A DNA stretch of 40,304 nt, taken from contig DAHUXA010000011.1 in assembly GCA_027307405.1 (NCBI GenBank), positions 1-40,304 of the forward strand, read 5' to 3'. This document shows, piece after piece, positions 1 through 7,575 of this stretch. The stretch is from Hyphomicrobiales bacterium (GTDB lineage Bacteria; Pseudomonadota; Alphaproteobacteria; Rhizobiales; Xanthobacteraceae). Within the stretch, counting starts at the first letter, position 1. Each line of letters starts with the position of its first letter. The notes beneath the pieces are model-generated. The model was given only the letters and a program-made list of their open reading frames with translations, was not told the DNA's origin and made no database searches. A program made the translations under genes and the position numbers.

Positions 1-785
1 AGAGTGGGCAGTCCTTGATACGGAGCAACACTCGCCAATCCGGGATGCTCCTCGACAGCTGGATTGAGGGCACCATTCTCGTGGGTGGTGCTGTGATAAT
101 CGCGGAAGGCGATCAGCGCCTCCGGCCAGCTCGCCTTCTGCATGCGCGGATAGTTGTTCCTCCATGCGCGGTAGAACGTGGTCATGCCGAGCATGGAAGC
201 CAGGATCAGACCCGGAACGACACCCGCCATAAACAATTGCGCCACCGAGGCCGACAACACGCGCTTGCCCTCGGGATCGAAGGCCACACTGCCGCCCGTG
301 GCCACCGCGACGAGCACCATCACGATTGAGGGCGGAATCAAGATGCCGAGCGCGCCCGAGGTCGCGATCACACCGGCGCCAAAACGTTTCGGATAACCCT
401 GCTGTACCATCGCCGGCAAGATAATCGAGCCGATTGCGACGACAGTCGCGGGCGAGGACCCCGACACGGCTGCAAACAGTGCGCAGGCCATCACACCAGC
501 CAGACCCATGCCACCATACCAGTGGCCGATCATGGAGGTGGCAAACCGGATCATGCGACGAGCGACGCCGCCATGGGTCAGGAAATTGCCGGCAAGAATA
601 AAGAACGGAATCGCCATGATCTCGAAGCTCTCGATGCCGGTGAAGAGCTTGAGTGCCACGGCCTCGATCGGCACCGTGGTCATCACGAACAGGAAGCTGA
701 GCACGGTCAGGCCGAGCGCGATCGAGATCGGCATGCCGGTGAGCATCAGCGCGATCAGCAGGCCAAAGATGATGGCGCTGTTCAT
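1..785 (-). CDS. dctM: TRAP transporter large permease DctM (partial, 3' end off window)
   Basis: This is the large membrane subunit of a tripartite ATP-independent periplasmic transporter, which uses an ion gradient to import an organic acid captured by the DctP receptor. Reading from ATG at 785 gives 261 residues without a stop, so the C-terminal part lies beyond position 1. The start is hydrophobic (MNSAIIFGLLIALMLTGMPI), followed by the family motif AIPFFILAGNFL near residue 58, the GSSPATVVAIGSIILPAM stretch near residue 108 and SGALGILIPPSIVMV near residue 143. The ATG overlaps the dctQ stop by four bases (ATGA), so the two are translationally coupled. After residue 228 the chain becomes a hydrophilic stretch of at least 33 residues where the family usually goes quickly to the next helix. 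The family call is firm; the substrate is unknown. Confidence 0.93.
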   Translation of the reverse strand, partial: MNSAIIFGLLIALMLTGMPISIALGLTVLSFLFVMTTVPIEAVALKLFTGIESFEIMAIPFFILAGNFLTHGGVARRMIRFATSMIGHWYGGMGLAGVMACALFAAVSGSSPATVVAIGSIILPAMVQQGYPKRFGAGVIATSGALGILIPPSIVMVLVAVATGGSVAFDPEGKRVLSASVAQLFMAGVVPGLILASMLGMTTFYRAWRNNYPRMQKASWPEALIAFRDYHSTTHENGALNPAVEEHPGLASVAPYQGLPT

Positions 786-1351
786 CGGACCAAATCCCTG
801 GCTGCGGCCGGGCTCTCGACCACGCCCTCGACATGGCCGGGATCATGATGCGGCAGTTCGCCAGTACGCCAGAAGGCCCAGGCGACCTGGAGGAAACGGA
901 AGCACATGAGATAAGAGCCGAGCGGCACGCAGAGGAAGATGATCCAGCGCGGCATCTCCATGTCGGGCGAAACCTGGTCGGTGGGATAAAGCTCGATGAC
1001 AAACTTCGCGCCCATTGTGCCGACCACGAAGGTGAACAGCGCGCCGCACAGCAGGCCGAGCATGACGATCTTTTTGCGTGGCCCGGGGTCCAGCATATTG
1101 ACCACGACGTCGACGCCGACATGGATGCCGGTGCGCACCCCGTAGGCGGCGCCGAACTTCGCCATCCACACGAACATGTAGATGCACAGTTCCTGCGCCC
1201 AGGTCAGGTTGATGTTGTAGACGAGCGGGTAGAGAAACGGGACACCGACCATGTAGCGCTGCACCACGGCGGCGAAAATCAACAGCGTTGCCGCCGCGAT
1301 CAAACTCGCGATCAGAATTTCCTCGAGACGGTCAAGAATGCGAAGAAACAC
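782..1351 (-). CDS. dctQ: TRAP transporter small permease DctQ
   Basis: This is the four-helix small membrane subunit that pairs with DctM. The 189-residue product begins MFLRILDRLEEILIASLIAA and has hydrophobic segments near residues 13-32, 48-65, 90-112 and 130-150, as expected for DctQ. The central LTWAQELCIYMFVWMAKFGA stretch is the family's recognisable core. The start is GTG at 1351, with GAGG five to six bases upstream; no in-frame ATG fits better. The gene overlaps dctM by four bases and lies 171 bases downstream of dctP, separated from it by a hairpin with a U tract. The C-terminal 30 residues are hydrophilic and proline/histidine rich. Confidence 0.9.
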   Translation of the reverse strand: MFLRILDRLEEILIASLIAAATLLIFAAVVQRYMVGVPFLYPLVYNINLTWAQELCIYMFVWMAKFGAAYGVRTGIHVGVDVVVNMLDPGPRKKIVMLGLLCGALFTFVVGTMGAKFVIELYPTDQVSPDMEMPRWIIFLCVPLGSYLMCFRFLQVAWAFWRTGELPHHDPGHVEGVVESPAAARDLVR

Positions 1352-1480
1352 CTGTGCCTCATGCGCTCAGGGCTGGTAAACTTTCGCCCTGGCGGCCGGC
1401 AATTCCAAATTCAAATTGAGCAGCGCCCACTTCTGCCGCCCAACCCCGAGCGAATTTGGAATCCCCCACCCCCCGGAAGT

Positions 1481-1512
1481 AAAACGAGCTCCGGCATTTG
1501 CGCCGGGGCTCG
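1481..1512 (-). terminator. Hairpin terminator/attenuator between dctP and dctQ
   Basis: The arms at 1485-1495 and 1502-1512 pair over 11 bases with one mismatch and a six-base loop. On the minus strand they are followed by UUUU (1481-1484). It sits 11 bases after the dctP stop. In TRAP operons the receptor is normally made in large excess over the permeases, and partial termination or 3'-end protection here would give that ratio. The structure is seen; the role is inferred. Confidence 0.55.
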
Positions 1513-1522
1513 CCGTTTCTTG

Positions 1523-2524
1523 TTAGTTGGTTACGCCTTGCGCCGTCTTGCGGACGTCGTCGATCAGCTGCTTGCCGACGCGGCTGGCCATGTCTTGATA
1601 AAGCGGCTCCATGGCCTTCTGCATCGCGGCCATTTCGGCGCCAGTCGGATTGATGATCTGCGTCTTGCCCGACTTCTTGATTTCGTCCAGCGCTTCAGCG
1701 TTTTCCGATTCCGAGATCTTGTTGGCGTAGACGGTCGCTTCGTGCATCGCTTTCTCGAGCTGGCCACGGATATCGGCGGGCAGACCTTCCCAGAATTTCT
1801 TGTTCACGACGACCACATAACCGATATAGCCGTGATTGGTCAGCGCAGTGTACTTCTGCACTTCATAGAATTTCTGGGTGTAGATGTTCGACGGCGTGTT
1901 TTCCTGACCGTCGACCACGCCAGTCTGCAACGCCTGATAGACTTCTCCGAACGCCATCACCTGCGGTGTCGCGCCAAGCAGGCGGAACTGGGCTTCCAGC
2001 ACCTTCGATGACTGAATGCGGAATTTCTGTCCCTTGTAATCCTCAGGCATGTGCAGTGGCTTGTTGGCGCTCATCTGCTTGAAGCCGTTGTCCCAGTACG
2101 CAAGACCGATCATGCCCTTCGGCTCCAGAAGCTTGAGCATCTTCTGGCCGATCGGGCCTTCGGTCACCTTGCGCAGCGAAGCCAGGTTGGGCAGCAGGAA
2201 CGGCAGGTCGAATACTTCGAAGTCCTTGATGCCCATAGGGCCGAACTTGGAATTGGACGGCGCGAGCATCTGCACCGCGCCGAGCTGCAAAGCCTCCAGC
2301 TCTTCCTTGTCCTTGTAGAGCGTCGAGTTGGGATAGACCTCAACCTTGACTTTGCCGTTGGTATATTTCTCGGCGAGTTCCTTGAATTTGTCGGCGCCCT
2401 TGCCCTTCGGCGTATTCGGCGCCACCACGTGACTGAACTTGATCACGATCGGCTCCTGCGCCGTTGCGGCGACAGGAGCTACGAAAATAGCGGCCGCAGC
2501 CGCCGCAAAAAGTAACTTGCGCAT
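1523..2524 (-). CDS. dctP: TRAP transporter substrate-binding protein DctP
   Basis: This is the periplasmic receptor of the TRAP system, 333 residues. The first 22 residues (MRKLLFAAAAAAIFVAPVAA then TAQ) form a Sec signal peptide with likely cleavage after TAQ or ATA. The mature part starts with IVIKFSHVVAPNTPKGKGAD, typical of the DctP family. The family arginine that binds a substrate carboxylate is probably in GQKFRIQSS near residue 165. The GVVDGQENTPSNIYTQKFYE segment near residue 205 is the second hallmark. A good ribosome site (GGAGG) lies about seven bases before the ATG. It is first in the dctP-dctQ-dctM order. The family fits C4-dicarboxylates or other organic acids, but the exact ligand cannot be read from sequence. 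Confidence 0.94.
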   Translation of the reverse strand: MRKLLFAAAAAAIFVAPVAATAQEPIVIKFSHVVAPNTPKGKGADKFKELAEKYTNGKVKVEVYPNSTLYKDKEELEALQLGAVQMLAPSNSKFGPMGIKDFEVFDLPFLLPNLASLRKVTEGPIGQKMLKLLEPKGMIGLAYWDNGFKQMSANKPLHMPEDYKGQKFRIQSSKVLEAQFRLLGATPQVMAFGEVYQALQTGVVDGQENTPSNIYTQKFYEVQKYTALTNHGYIGYVVVVNKKFWEGLPADIRGQLEKAMHEATVYANKISESENAEALDEIKKSGKTQIINPTGAEMAAMQKAMEPLYQDMASRVGKQLIDDVRKTAQGVTN

Positions 2525-2712
2525 AGACGTATTCCTCCAGTTAATCGCTCGAAATCGGCTTTTATCTTGTTTTTCTGCCGATCAGGGTGGCACTAAACAG
2601 GTTTCCCGGCAAGTAGACTACGGGCAACAAGAGTTGCTCCAAGTACTACGCAGGAAAAGTTCGTGCCCTAAGCGTTAAGTAGGGGAACCGGGGTGCGGCG
2701 AAGCGCCGCCGT

Positions 2713-3135
2713 TTACCGGAGAGCGGCTACAACCGGCCCTAAGCCCATCTCTTGGGCCAAGCCGTGCGCGGCGCGCATCTGCTCGGCATCCAGCATGGCG
2801 ATCAGCGGCCGCGCGGCAACCGCGAGCCGTCGTACGGCAGCGCTGTTAAGCACGACCGACACGACGCGATGGCTGACCCGGTGCACGAGACCAGTTGACT
2901 CAACCGGAGCTTGCTGGCGCGCAAGCTCGCGCAACGCCGTCTCGACAGGAGCCCAATAAGGCTCCTGCGCCGGTGTGAGTTTGAGCACGCTCTTGATACG
3001 CGCAATGTTGATTGCAGCCGTCGTCTGCGCTTGATCTCCGTGCGCGCCAATTTCTGTCGCGCGCGCCGGGGCGCTAACCGACAACAAACCGAGTGTCGCG
3101 AGCGCGAACACGCCCGCGCATAAAATCATTTTCAT
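2713..3135 (-). CDS. Small exported LTxxQ-motif protein
   Basis: This is a 140-residue protein with a clear Sec signal peptide (MKMILCAGVFALATLGLLSV, probable cleavage after ARA near residue 27). The mature part contains IKSVLKLTPAQEPYWAPVET near residue 48. This is the LTxxQ signature of Spy/CpxP-like periplasmic proteins, and Hyphomicrobiales have many small LTxxQ proteins. The rest is helical and rich in Ala and Arg, with no cysteine or known catalytic motif. It lies alone, 188 bases before dctP and downstream of the leuA terminator, on the same strand. A GC-rich hairpin without a U tract follows its stop (about 2696-2711). A periplasmic chaperone-like or metal/envelope stress role is inferred only from the motif. 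Confidence 0.75.
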   Translation of the reverse strand: MKMILCAGVFALATLGLLSVSAPARATEIGAHGDQAQTTAAINIARIKSVLKLTPAQEPYWAPVETALRELARQQAPVESTGLVHRVSHRVVSVVLNSAAVRRLAVAARPLIAMLDAEQMRAAHGLAQEMGLGPVVAALR

Positions 3136-3258
3136 TCCGGAAGTCCCCGCGTTTACCTAGGTTATGAGGAGGCCAGTAGCCGGGAATTTGGCCCCCAAAG
3201 CGTACGAAATGCGGACAAAATGTGATTTATTGGGTTTCAGGCCTCGATTCATAGCAGA

Positions 3259-3295
3259 AATAACAATGCCGCGCCCTTTGCGAGTGCGGCATTGT
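3259..3295 (-). terminator. leuA rho-independent terminator
   Basis: A ten-base perfect inverted repeat (3263-3272 with 3286-3295, core caatgccgc/gcggcattg) lies 26 bases after the leuA stop. On the minus strand it is followed by UUAUUUC. It should terminate leuA transcription before the LTxxQ gene. Confidence 0.7.
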
Positions 3296-3320
3296 GTCTT
3301 TAATCTTAATGAGAAGGCCT

Positions 3321-4898
3321 TTAGCCAACATCTGTCGAATGAATTCGCCGCTCGACCGATGCAGTTTTGTTGCGCTTACTGATTAACTTATTGAGGGCGC
3401 CGAGATAGGCCTTGGCCGATGCCACCAAGGTGTCTGGATCAGCGCCCTTGGCGGTGAAAGAGCGTCCACTCTCCGAAAGTCTAACTGATACTTCCGCCTG
3501 GGCATCTGTGCCACCCGTCACGGCGTGCACCTGATACAGCTCAAGCGTCGCCTCATGCGGCACGAGTGTACGAATTGCCTTGAAGATCGCATCCACTGGG
3601 CCATTGCCGGTCGACTGAGTGGTGACGTGCTCCCCGTCGATATCGAGCGTTAGTGTCGCGGTTTGCGGGCCCATGGTGCCGGCGATCACCGTCAACGACA
3701 GCACCTTGATGCGGTCGTGAGCATGCGCGATTTCCTCGTCTACGAGCGCTTCGATATCTTCGTCGTAGATCTGCTTCTTGCGGTCGGCCAGCGCCTTGAA
3801 GCGGACAAAAGCGTCCTCAAGCTGATTGCTGGCGAGTTCGTAACCCAGTTCTTCCAACTTGTGGACGAAGGCATGGCGTCCCGAATGCTTGCCCATCACC
3901 AGTGATGTTTGCTTCACACCAACGGATTCCGGCGTCATGATTTCGTAAGTCTGAGCATTCTTGAGCATTCCGTCCTGATGGATGCCACTCTCGTGCGCAA
4001 ACGCGTTTCGTCCAACGATCGCCTTGTTGTATTGCACCGGGAAGGATGTCGCTGCCGCAACTAGTTTGGATGCACGCGTGAGCATCGTTGCATCGACACC
4101 GCAATGGAACGGCAACACGTCATTGCGCACCTTCATTGCCATTACGACTTCTTCGAGCGCGGCGTTGCCTGCACGCTCACCGATGCCATTTATGGTGCAT
4201 TCGATCTGTCGGGCACCCGCTTTTACGCCCTCGAGCGAATTGGCTACTGCCAAGCCGAGATCGTTATGGCAGTGGGTGGAGAAGCGCGCCTTGTCCGCAT
4301 TCGGAACGCGTGCGCGCAGCATTTCAATGAGCGCGAAATATTCCTCCGGCACCGTGTAGCCGACGGTGTCGGGGATATTGATCGTGGTGGCGCCGGCATT
4401 GATCGCAGCCTCCACGCAACGGCAGAGGAAGTCATGCTCGGTACGGGTGGCATCCTCTGCGGACCATTCGACGTCATCGGTATGTCCGCGCGCGCGCGTA
4501 ACCTGCCCCACCACCATCTCATACACCTCGTGCGGCTCCTTCTGGAGCTTGTATTTCATATGCACCGGTGACGTGGAGATGAATGTGTGGATGCGCTTGC
4601 GCTTGGCCGGTTTGATGGCCTCGGCGCAGCGATCGATATCCTTGAAGGCGGCACGCGAGAGACCACAAATAACGGCTTTCTTTGAACGCTGAGCTATCTC
4701 GTGCACGGCGGCAAAGTCGCCTTCGGAGGCAATCGGGAAGCCCGCCTCGATGATGTCCACCCCCATATTATCGAGGAGTTCGGCGACCTCGAGCTTTTCT
4801 TCGTGCGTCATGGTCGCTCCGGGACATTGCTCGCCGTCGCGCAAGGTCGTGTCAAATATGACGACGCGGTCCTTTTCGGACTGACTCTTTGAATTCAT
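3321..4898 (-). CDS. leuA: 2-isopropylmalate synthase
   Basis: The enzyme condenses acetyl-CoA with 2-ketoisovalerate, the first committed step of leucine synthesis in the cytoplasm. The 525-residue product has the catalytic signature FDTTLRDGEQCPGATMTHEE near residue 15, the metal-binding FSTHCHNDLGLAVANS near residue 205, and the GIGERAGNAALEEVVMAM motif near residue 240. A complete C-terminal regulatory domain runs from about residue 390 and normally mediates leucine feedback inhibition. Length and order match the long (type 1) LeuA class. The ATG at 4898 has AAGGA nine bases upstream. It is preceded by a Leu-rich leader peptide gene (4997-5101), so expression is probably set by leucine supply. 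It pairs with the ilv operon at 15.4-19.3 kb, which makes its keto acid substrate. Confidence 0.97.
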   Translation of the reverse strand: MNSKSQSEKDRVVIFDTTLRDGEQCPGATMTHEEKLEVAELLDNMGVDIIEAGFPIASEGDFAAVHEIAQRSKKAVICGLSRAAFKDIDRCAEAIKPAKRKRIHTFISTSPVHMKYKLQKEPHEVYEMVVGQVTRARGHTDDVEWSAEDATRTEHDFLCRCVEAAINAGATTINIPDTVGYTVPEEYFALIEMLRARVPNADKARFSTHCHNDLGLAVANSLEGVKAGARQIECTINGIGERAGNAALEEVVMAMKVRNDVLPFHCGVDATMLTRASKLVAAATSFPVQYNKAIVGRNAFAHESGIHQDGMLKNAQTYEIMTPESVGVKQTSLVMGKHSGRHAFVHKLEELGYELASNQLEDAFVRFKALADRKKQIYDEDIEALVDEEIAHAHDRIKVLSLTVIAGTMGPQTATLTLDIDGEHVTTQSTGNGPVDAIFKAIRTLVPHEATLELYQVHAVTGGTDAQAEVSVRLSESGRSFTAKGADPDTLVASAKAYLGALNKLISKRNKTASVERRIHSTDVG

Positions 4899-4927
4899 CG
4901 GACTATTCCTTCTCGTCGGATGCGCCG

Positions 4928-5000
4928 CTGAGGGCGCTCTGTGGGTTCTCCGTCAGATCCCCCCGAGTGCCCAGGCGCGAATTGCCCAGCCGGCCCTCAG
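4928..5000 (-). promoter_or_regulatory. Candidate attenuator fold of the leuA leader
   Basis: The eight bases overlapping the leader-peptide stop (4993-5000) are perfectly complementary to 4928-4935, just before the leuA ribosome site. A local hairpin (4922-4926 with 4933-4937) competes for the same bases. Mutually exclusive pairing is what leader-peptide attenuation needs. No U-rich tract follows, so control could act on translation or Rho rather than on an intrinsic terminator. The pairings are seen; the mechanism is inferred. Confidence 0.4.
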
Positions 5001-5101
5001 GGGCGGATAAGGAGAAGGAGCGAGCCCAGAATGAGGGTGGCCGCGGAACCGGCTTGTTTTGCCGTCCGCTCGATCGCGCAGGTGGTCTGCCGCGTCGACA
5101 T
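4997..5101 (-). CDS. leuA leader peptide (LeuL-like)
   Basis: This is a short reading frame of 34 codons beginning ATG at 5101 and ending TGA at 4997, on the same strand and 98 bases upstream of leuA. It ends LILGSLLLLIRP, with Leu codons packed just before the stop, using CTC, CTG and CTT. A weak ribosome site (GAGGG) lies about eight bases before the ATG. Leader peptides rich in the end-product amino acid are known before leuA in several alphaproteobacteria. Ribosome stalling at the Leu run under leucine shortage would alter the downstream fold. The peptide itself is unlikely to have another function. Longer in-frame upstream starts exist but lack a ribosome site. Confidence 0.75.
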   Translation of the reverse strand: MSTRQTTCAIERTAKQAGSAATLILGSLLLLIRP

Positions 5102-5120
5102 GGCTATACCCTCGTCTCGT

Positions 5121-5200
5121 CGGTTAACCTGGCGGATTCGGGTAAAGTCCGCGTTAACCGCAGCGGCACGCTTGTAGCGGAAAGCGGCCGGAGAAATCAA
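5121..5200 (-). promoter_or_regulatory. Possible leuA promoter and 8-bp inverted repeat
   Basis: On the minus strand TTGATT (5195-5200) and TACAAG (5171-5176) are 18 bases apart and could be a sigma-70 type promoter. Downstream of it an exact inverted repeat, cggttaac (5121-5128) and gttaaccg (5153-5160), is separated by 24 bases. It could be an operator or an early RNA stem. Both calls rest only on pattern. Confidence 0.3.
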
Positions 5201-5251
5201 GCGCAGAGCGGATAGGTCAGAACTGCTGCCAATTCGCCCGATGGGTGAAAT

Positions 5252-5941
5252 ATGACCGCCAGCGTGAGCACACTTGGTCGTCGGACGTGGGCCAGATCGG
5301 CGAAGTTCGCGCTTGGGCTGGCCGTGCTGCTGTTTGGCCCAGCGGGCTCACTGCGCTTCTGGCCAGGGTGGCTCTACGGTTTCGTATTCGTCGGGTCAAC
5401 GATCGCGATCAGCATTTATTTTTTGAAGCACGATCCCAAGCTTGTCGAGCGCCGGATGCACGTCGGGCCTGCCGCCGAGCGAGAACCCACGCAAAAACTC
5501 ATCATGACCATCACTTCTCTGGGTTTCGTAGCGCTGCTGGCCCTTCCCGGCTTCGACTACCGTTGGCACTGGTCCGCAGTGCCATCATGGCTCGTGCTCT
5601 TGGCGAATGCCGGTGTCGCATGCAGCTTCGGCATTTTCTTCGCGGTGCTCAAGCAGAACAGCTACGCGGCCTCGACCATCAGGGTTGAGCCGGATCAGCC
5701 GGTGGTCTCCACCGGCCTCTATGCGGTCGTGAGACATCCGCTGTATGCAGGGGCGTTGCTGTTACTCATCTGCACGCCACCTGCACTTGGATCGTACTGG
5801 ACCTACTTGGTCCTGGTTCCAGTAATCCCAGTGCTGGCCTGGCGGCTGCTCGATGAGGAGCGTTTTTTGAAACGCAACCTGCCAGGCTACACAGAGTATT
5901 GCGGCCTCACCCGCTTTCGTCTGATCCCGGGGATCTGGTGA
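5252..5941 (+). CDS. Isoprenylcysteine carboxylmethyltransferase-like membrane methyltransferase
   Basis: This is a 229-residue integral membrane protein of the ICMT/PEMT-like superfamily, S-adenosylmethionine-dependent methyltransferases active within the membrane. Hydrophobic segments fall near residues 17-35, 41-58, 85-102, 108-128 and 165-190. The family signature appears as GLYAVVRHPLYAGALLLL near residue 154. The second half of the SAM/substrate site follows near residue 196 as RLLDEERFLKRNLPGYTEYC, ending in RFRLIPGIW. The start at 5252 has only a weak ribosome site. It is divergent from leuA and ends ten bases from the convergent PPK2 gene. The natural substrate of bacterial members is mostly unknown. 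Confidence 0.85.
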   Translation: MTASVSTLGRRTWARSAKFALGLAVLLFGPAGSLRFWPGWLYGFVFVGSTIAISIYFLKHDPKLVERRMHVGPAAEREPTQKLIMTITSLGFVALLALPGFDYRWHWSAVPSWLVLLANAGVACSFGIFFAVLKQNSYAASTIRVEPDQPVVSTGLYAVVRHPLYAGALLLLICTPPALGSYWTYLVLVPVIPVLAWRLLDEERFLKRNLPGYTEYCGLTRFRLIPGIW

Positions 5942-5951
5942 CCGCCTGCGC

Positions 5952-6836
5952 TTACGGCTTTTCCTCCTTCAGCGCTTTGGCCGCTTCTTGCAGCTCCTTG
6001 AACGCCTTGCCCTCAATCTTCGGAAAATCGAGGCCGAGCGCCTGGAGTTCCTGCACCAAGGCGCCAGCCACCACCATGCGTGTGAACCATTTGTGGTCGG
6101 CAGGCACCACAAACCAAGGCGCCTCCGGCCGGCTGGTCTGCCGAATCAAATCTTCATAGGCATGCTCGTATTTGTCCCAGAGCTTGCGCTCGGCAACGTC
6201 GCCCATAGAGAACTTCCAGCGTTTTGCCGGCTCGTCGATGCGGTCCAGAAAGCGTTTACGTTGCTCCTCCTTCGATACATGCAGGAAGAACTTCATAATG
6301 CGCGTGCCGTTGCGAGCGAGATGTCGCTCGAAGCCGCAGATGTCTTCGAAACGTTGTTGCCATATGTCTTTTCCCGCCAAGGAATTTGGCAACCTCTGGC
6401 GATCGAGTAGCTCTGGATGGACGCGAACAACCAGAACCTCTTCGTAATATGAGCGATTGAAAATGCCGATACGACCGCGCTCTGGCAGGCGTTGCGCCGC
6501 ACGCCAAAGAAAATTGTGGTTCAGCTCCTCTACACTCGGCTGTTTAAAGGAGTGCACCTCGACGCCTTGAGGATTGAGGCCTGACATCACGTGCTTGATG
6601 ACGCTGTCTTTGCCGGCGGCATCCATTGCCTGCAAAACAATCAGCACTGACCAACGGTCGTCAGCGTAAAGCCGCTCCTGCAGCTCGACAAGTTGCTCAA
6701 GGCCCTCGGCCAGCATGGCCTTGGCTTCGCTCTTGTCTATGGTAAGTCCGTGACAATCATTGGGATCACATTCGGCCAGACGAAATTTGTCGGGGCTGTC
6801 GACGCGGAAGCGTTTGGTGATGTTGCTAATCGTCAT
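5952..6836 (-). CDS. Polyphosphate kinase 2 family protein
   Basis: PPK2 enzymes transfer phosphate between inorganic polyphosphate and nucleotides in the cytoplasm, either regenerating NDP/NTP or consuming NTP. The 294-residue single-domain product has a Walker A region, LQAMDAAGKDSVIKHVMSGL, near residue 68. The conserved GVEVHSFKQPS follows, and the Walker B/lid region includes IGIFNRSYYEEVLVVRVHPE near residue 122. The DPAKRWKFSMGD-type segment is present as DEPAKRWKFSMGDVAERKLW near residue 200. Length and single-domain form fit the short PPK2 group that TIGR03709 describes. The direction preferred (AMP, ADP or GDP phosphorylation) cannot be assigned. The ATG at 6836 has AGGAGA seven bases upstream. 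It follows the Nudix gene by 31 bases and may share its transcript. Confidence 0.92.
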   Translation of the reverse strand: MTISNITKRFRVDSPDKFRLAECDPNDCHGLTIDKSEAKAMLAEGLEQLVELQERLYADDRWSVLIVLQAMDAAGKDSVIKHVMSGLNPQGVEVHSFKQPSVEELNHNFLWRAAQRLPERGRIGIFNRSYYEEVLVVRVHPELLDRQRLPNSLAGKDIWQQRFEDICGFERHLARNGTRIMKFFLHVSKEEQRKRFLDRIDEPAKRWKFSMGDVAERKLWDKYEHAYEDLIRQTSRPEAPWFVVPADHKWFTRMVVAGALVQELQALGLDFPKIEGKAFKELQEAAKALKEEKP

Positions 6837-6867
6837 TTAGGTCTCCTGCGCGCTTCCACCGGCATTC

Positions 6868-7575
6868 TTATCCGCTGCCCAATCGCGATGCCAAGAACGC
6901 AGTGACGAAGCGTGGCATGGCAGTGTCGAAATCGGCGCGTTTGCGTACAATATAAATATCCGCAAGCTCCGGATCTTGCTCGGATGTCAAGTGCGTGAGG
7001 ATGCGCTTACGCAAAGCAGCCGAGTCCTCTTTCGAATGCAAAACTTTTATCTGCACGATCAACGAACCATCAACGACCGTTGTCCAGCCTGGCTCAATTG
7101 CAAACTCGGTGATATCGAGGCCGGTCTCCTCGTTGAGTTCGCGTCCGACACTCAGATCAAGATCGACTTTGTCGCCGACGATGTCGTCAGGATCCGGCGT
7201 CCCACAGGGAAAATAGATTTGTCCAGCATTGAACGTGCTCGAGCTCATCACGCCAAGCAAGAATGCACCATCTGCGCCTAAAATTGCCGCTGCGCTAAAG
7301 CAATCGTGCACCTTCGCAGGCGGTCGATCCCAGTGGCACCAGGCGGCAAAGCTCGCATAATCGGTTTCCAAATATTGGCCACGGAAAACGCCGTCCGAGA
7401 CCACCTGGTGGTACATCAACAGAACGCGACCATTCCAAATCGCCGGCTTCTCTCGCCGCAAGGCGGCAAAAAAGGCATCGATCTCTGACCGGCGTTCGAT
7501 GGCGAAGGTCCACGGCTTTGGAACGAAGGACAGCTCCAGCCGATCAACGTGAAATATCAATGGCGCTTCGCTCAC
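6868..7575 (-). CDS. Nudix-like hydrolase
   Basis: This is a 235-residue cytoplasmic protein with a Nudix-type core in its C-terminal two thirds. The Nudix helix is visible as VGRELNEETGLDI near residues 141-153, matching the RExxEExG core that binds divalent metal. The upstream glycine of the Nudix box is probably the one in YFPCGTPDPDD near residue 122. The segment between is longer than the canonical five residues, so this is a diverged member. The N-terminal 75 residues (FHVDRLELSFVPKPWTFAIE) are not recognised. Its ATG overlaps the pdxY stop by four bases, indicating co-translation with pyridoxal kinase. Substrate (a nucleoside diphosphate-linked compound in the family) is unknown. Confidence 0.75.
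   Translation of the reverse strand: MSEAPLIFHVDRLELSFVPKPWTFAIERRSEIDAFFAALRREKPAIWNGRVLLMYHQVVSDGVFRGQYLETDYASFAAWCHWDRPPAKVHDCFSAAAILGADGAFLLGVMSSSTFNAGQIYFPCGTPDPDDIVGDKVDLDLSVGRELNEETGLDITEFAIEPGWTTVVDGSLIVQIKVLHSKEDSAALRKRILTHLTSEQDPELADIYIVRKRADFDTAMPRFVTAFLASRLGSG

Noticed and set aside
833-2011. Long plus-strand open frame (392 codons) opposite dctQ and dctP
   Set aside because: It is antisense to two well-recognised TRAP genes, has no family features and a low-complexity His/Arg-rich composition.
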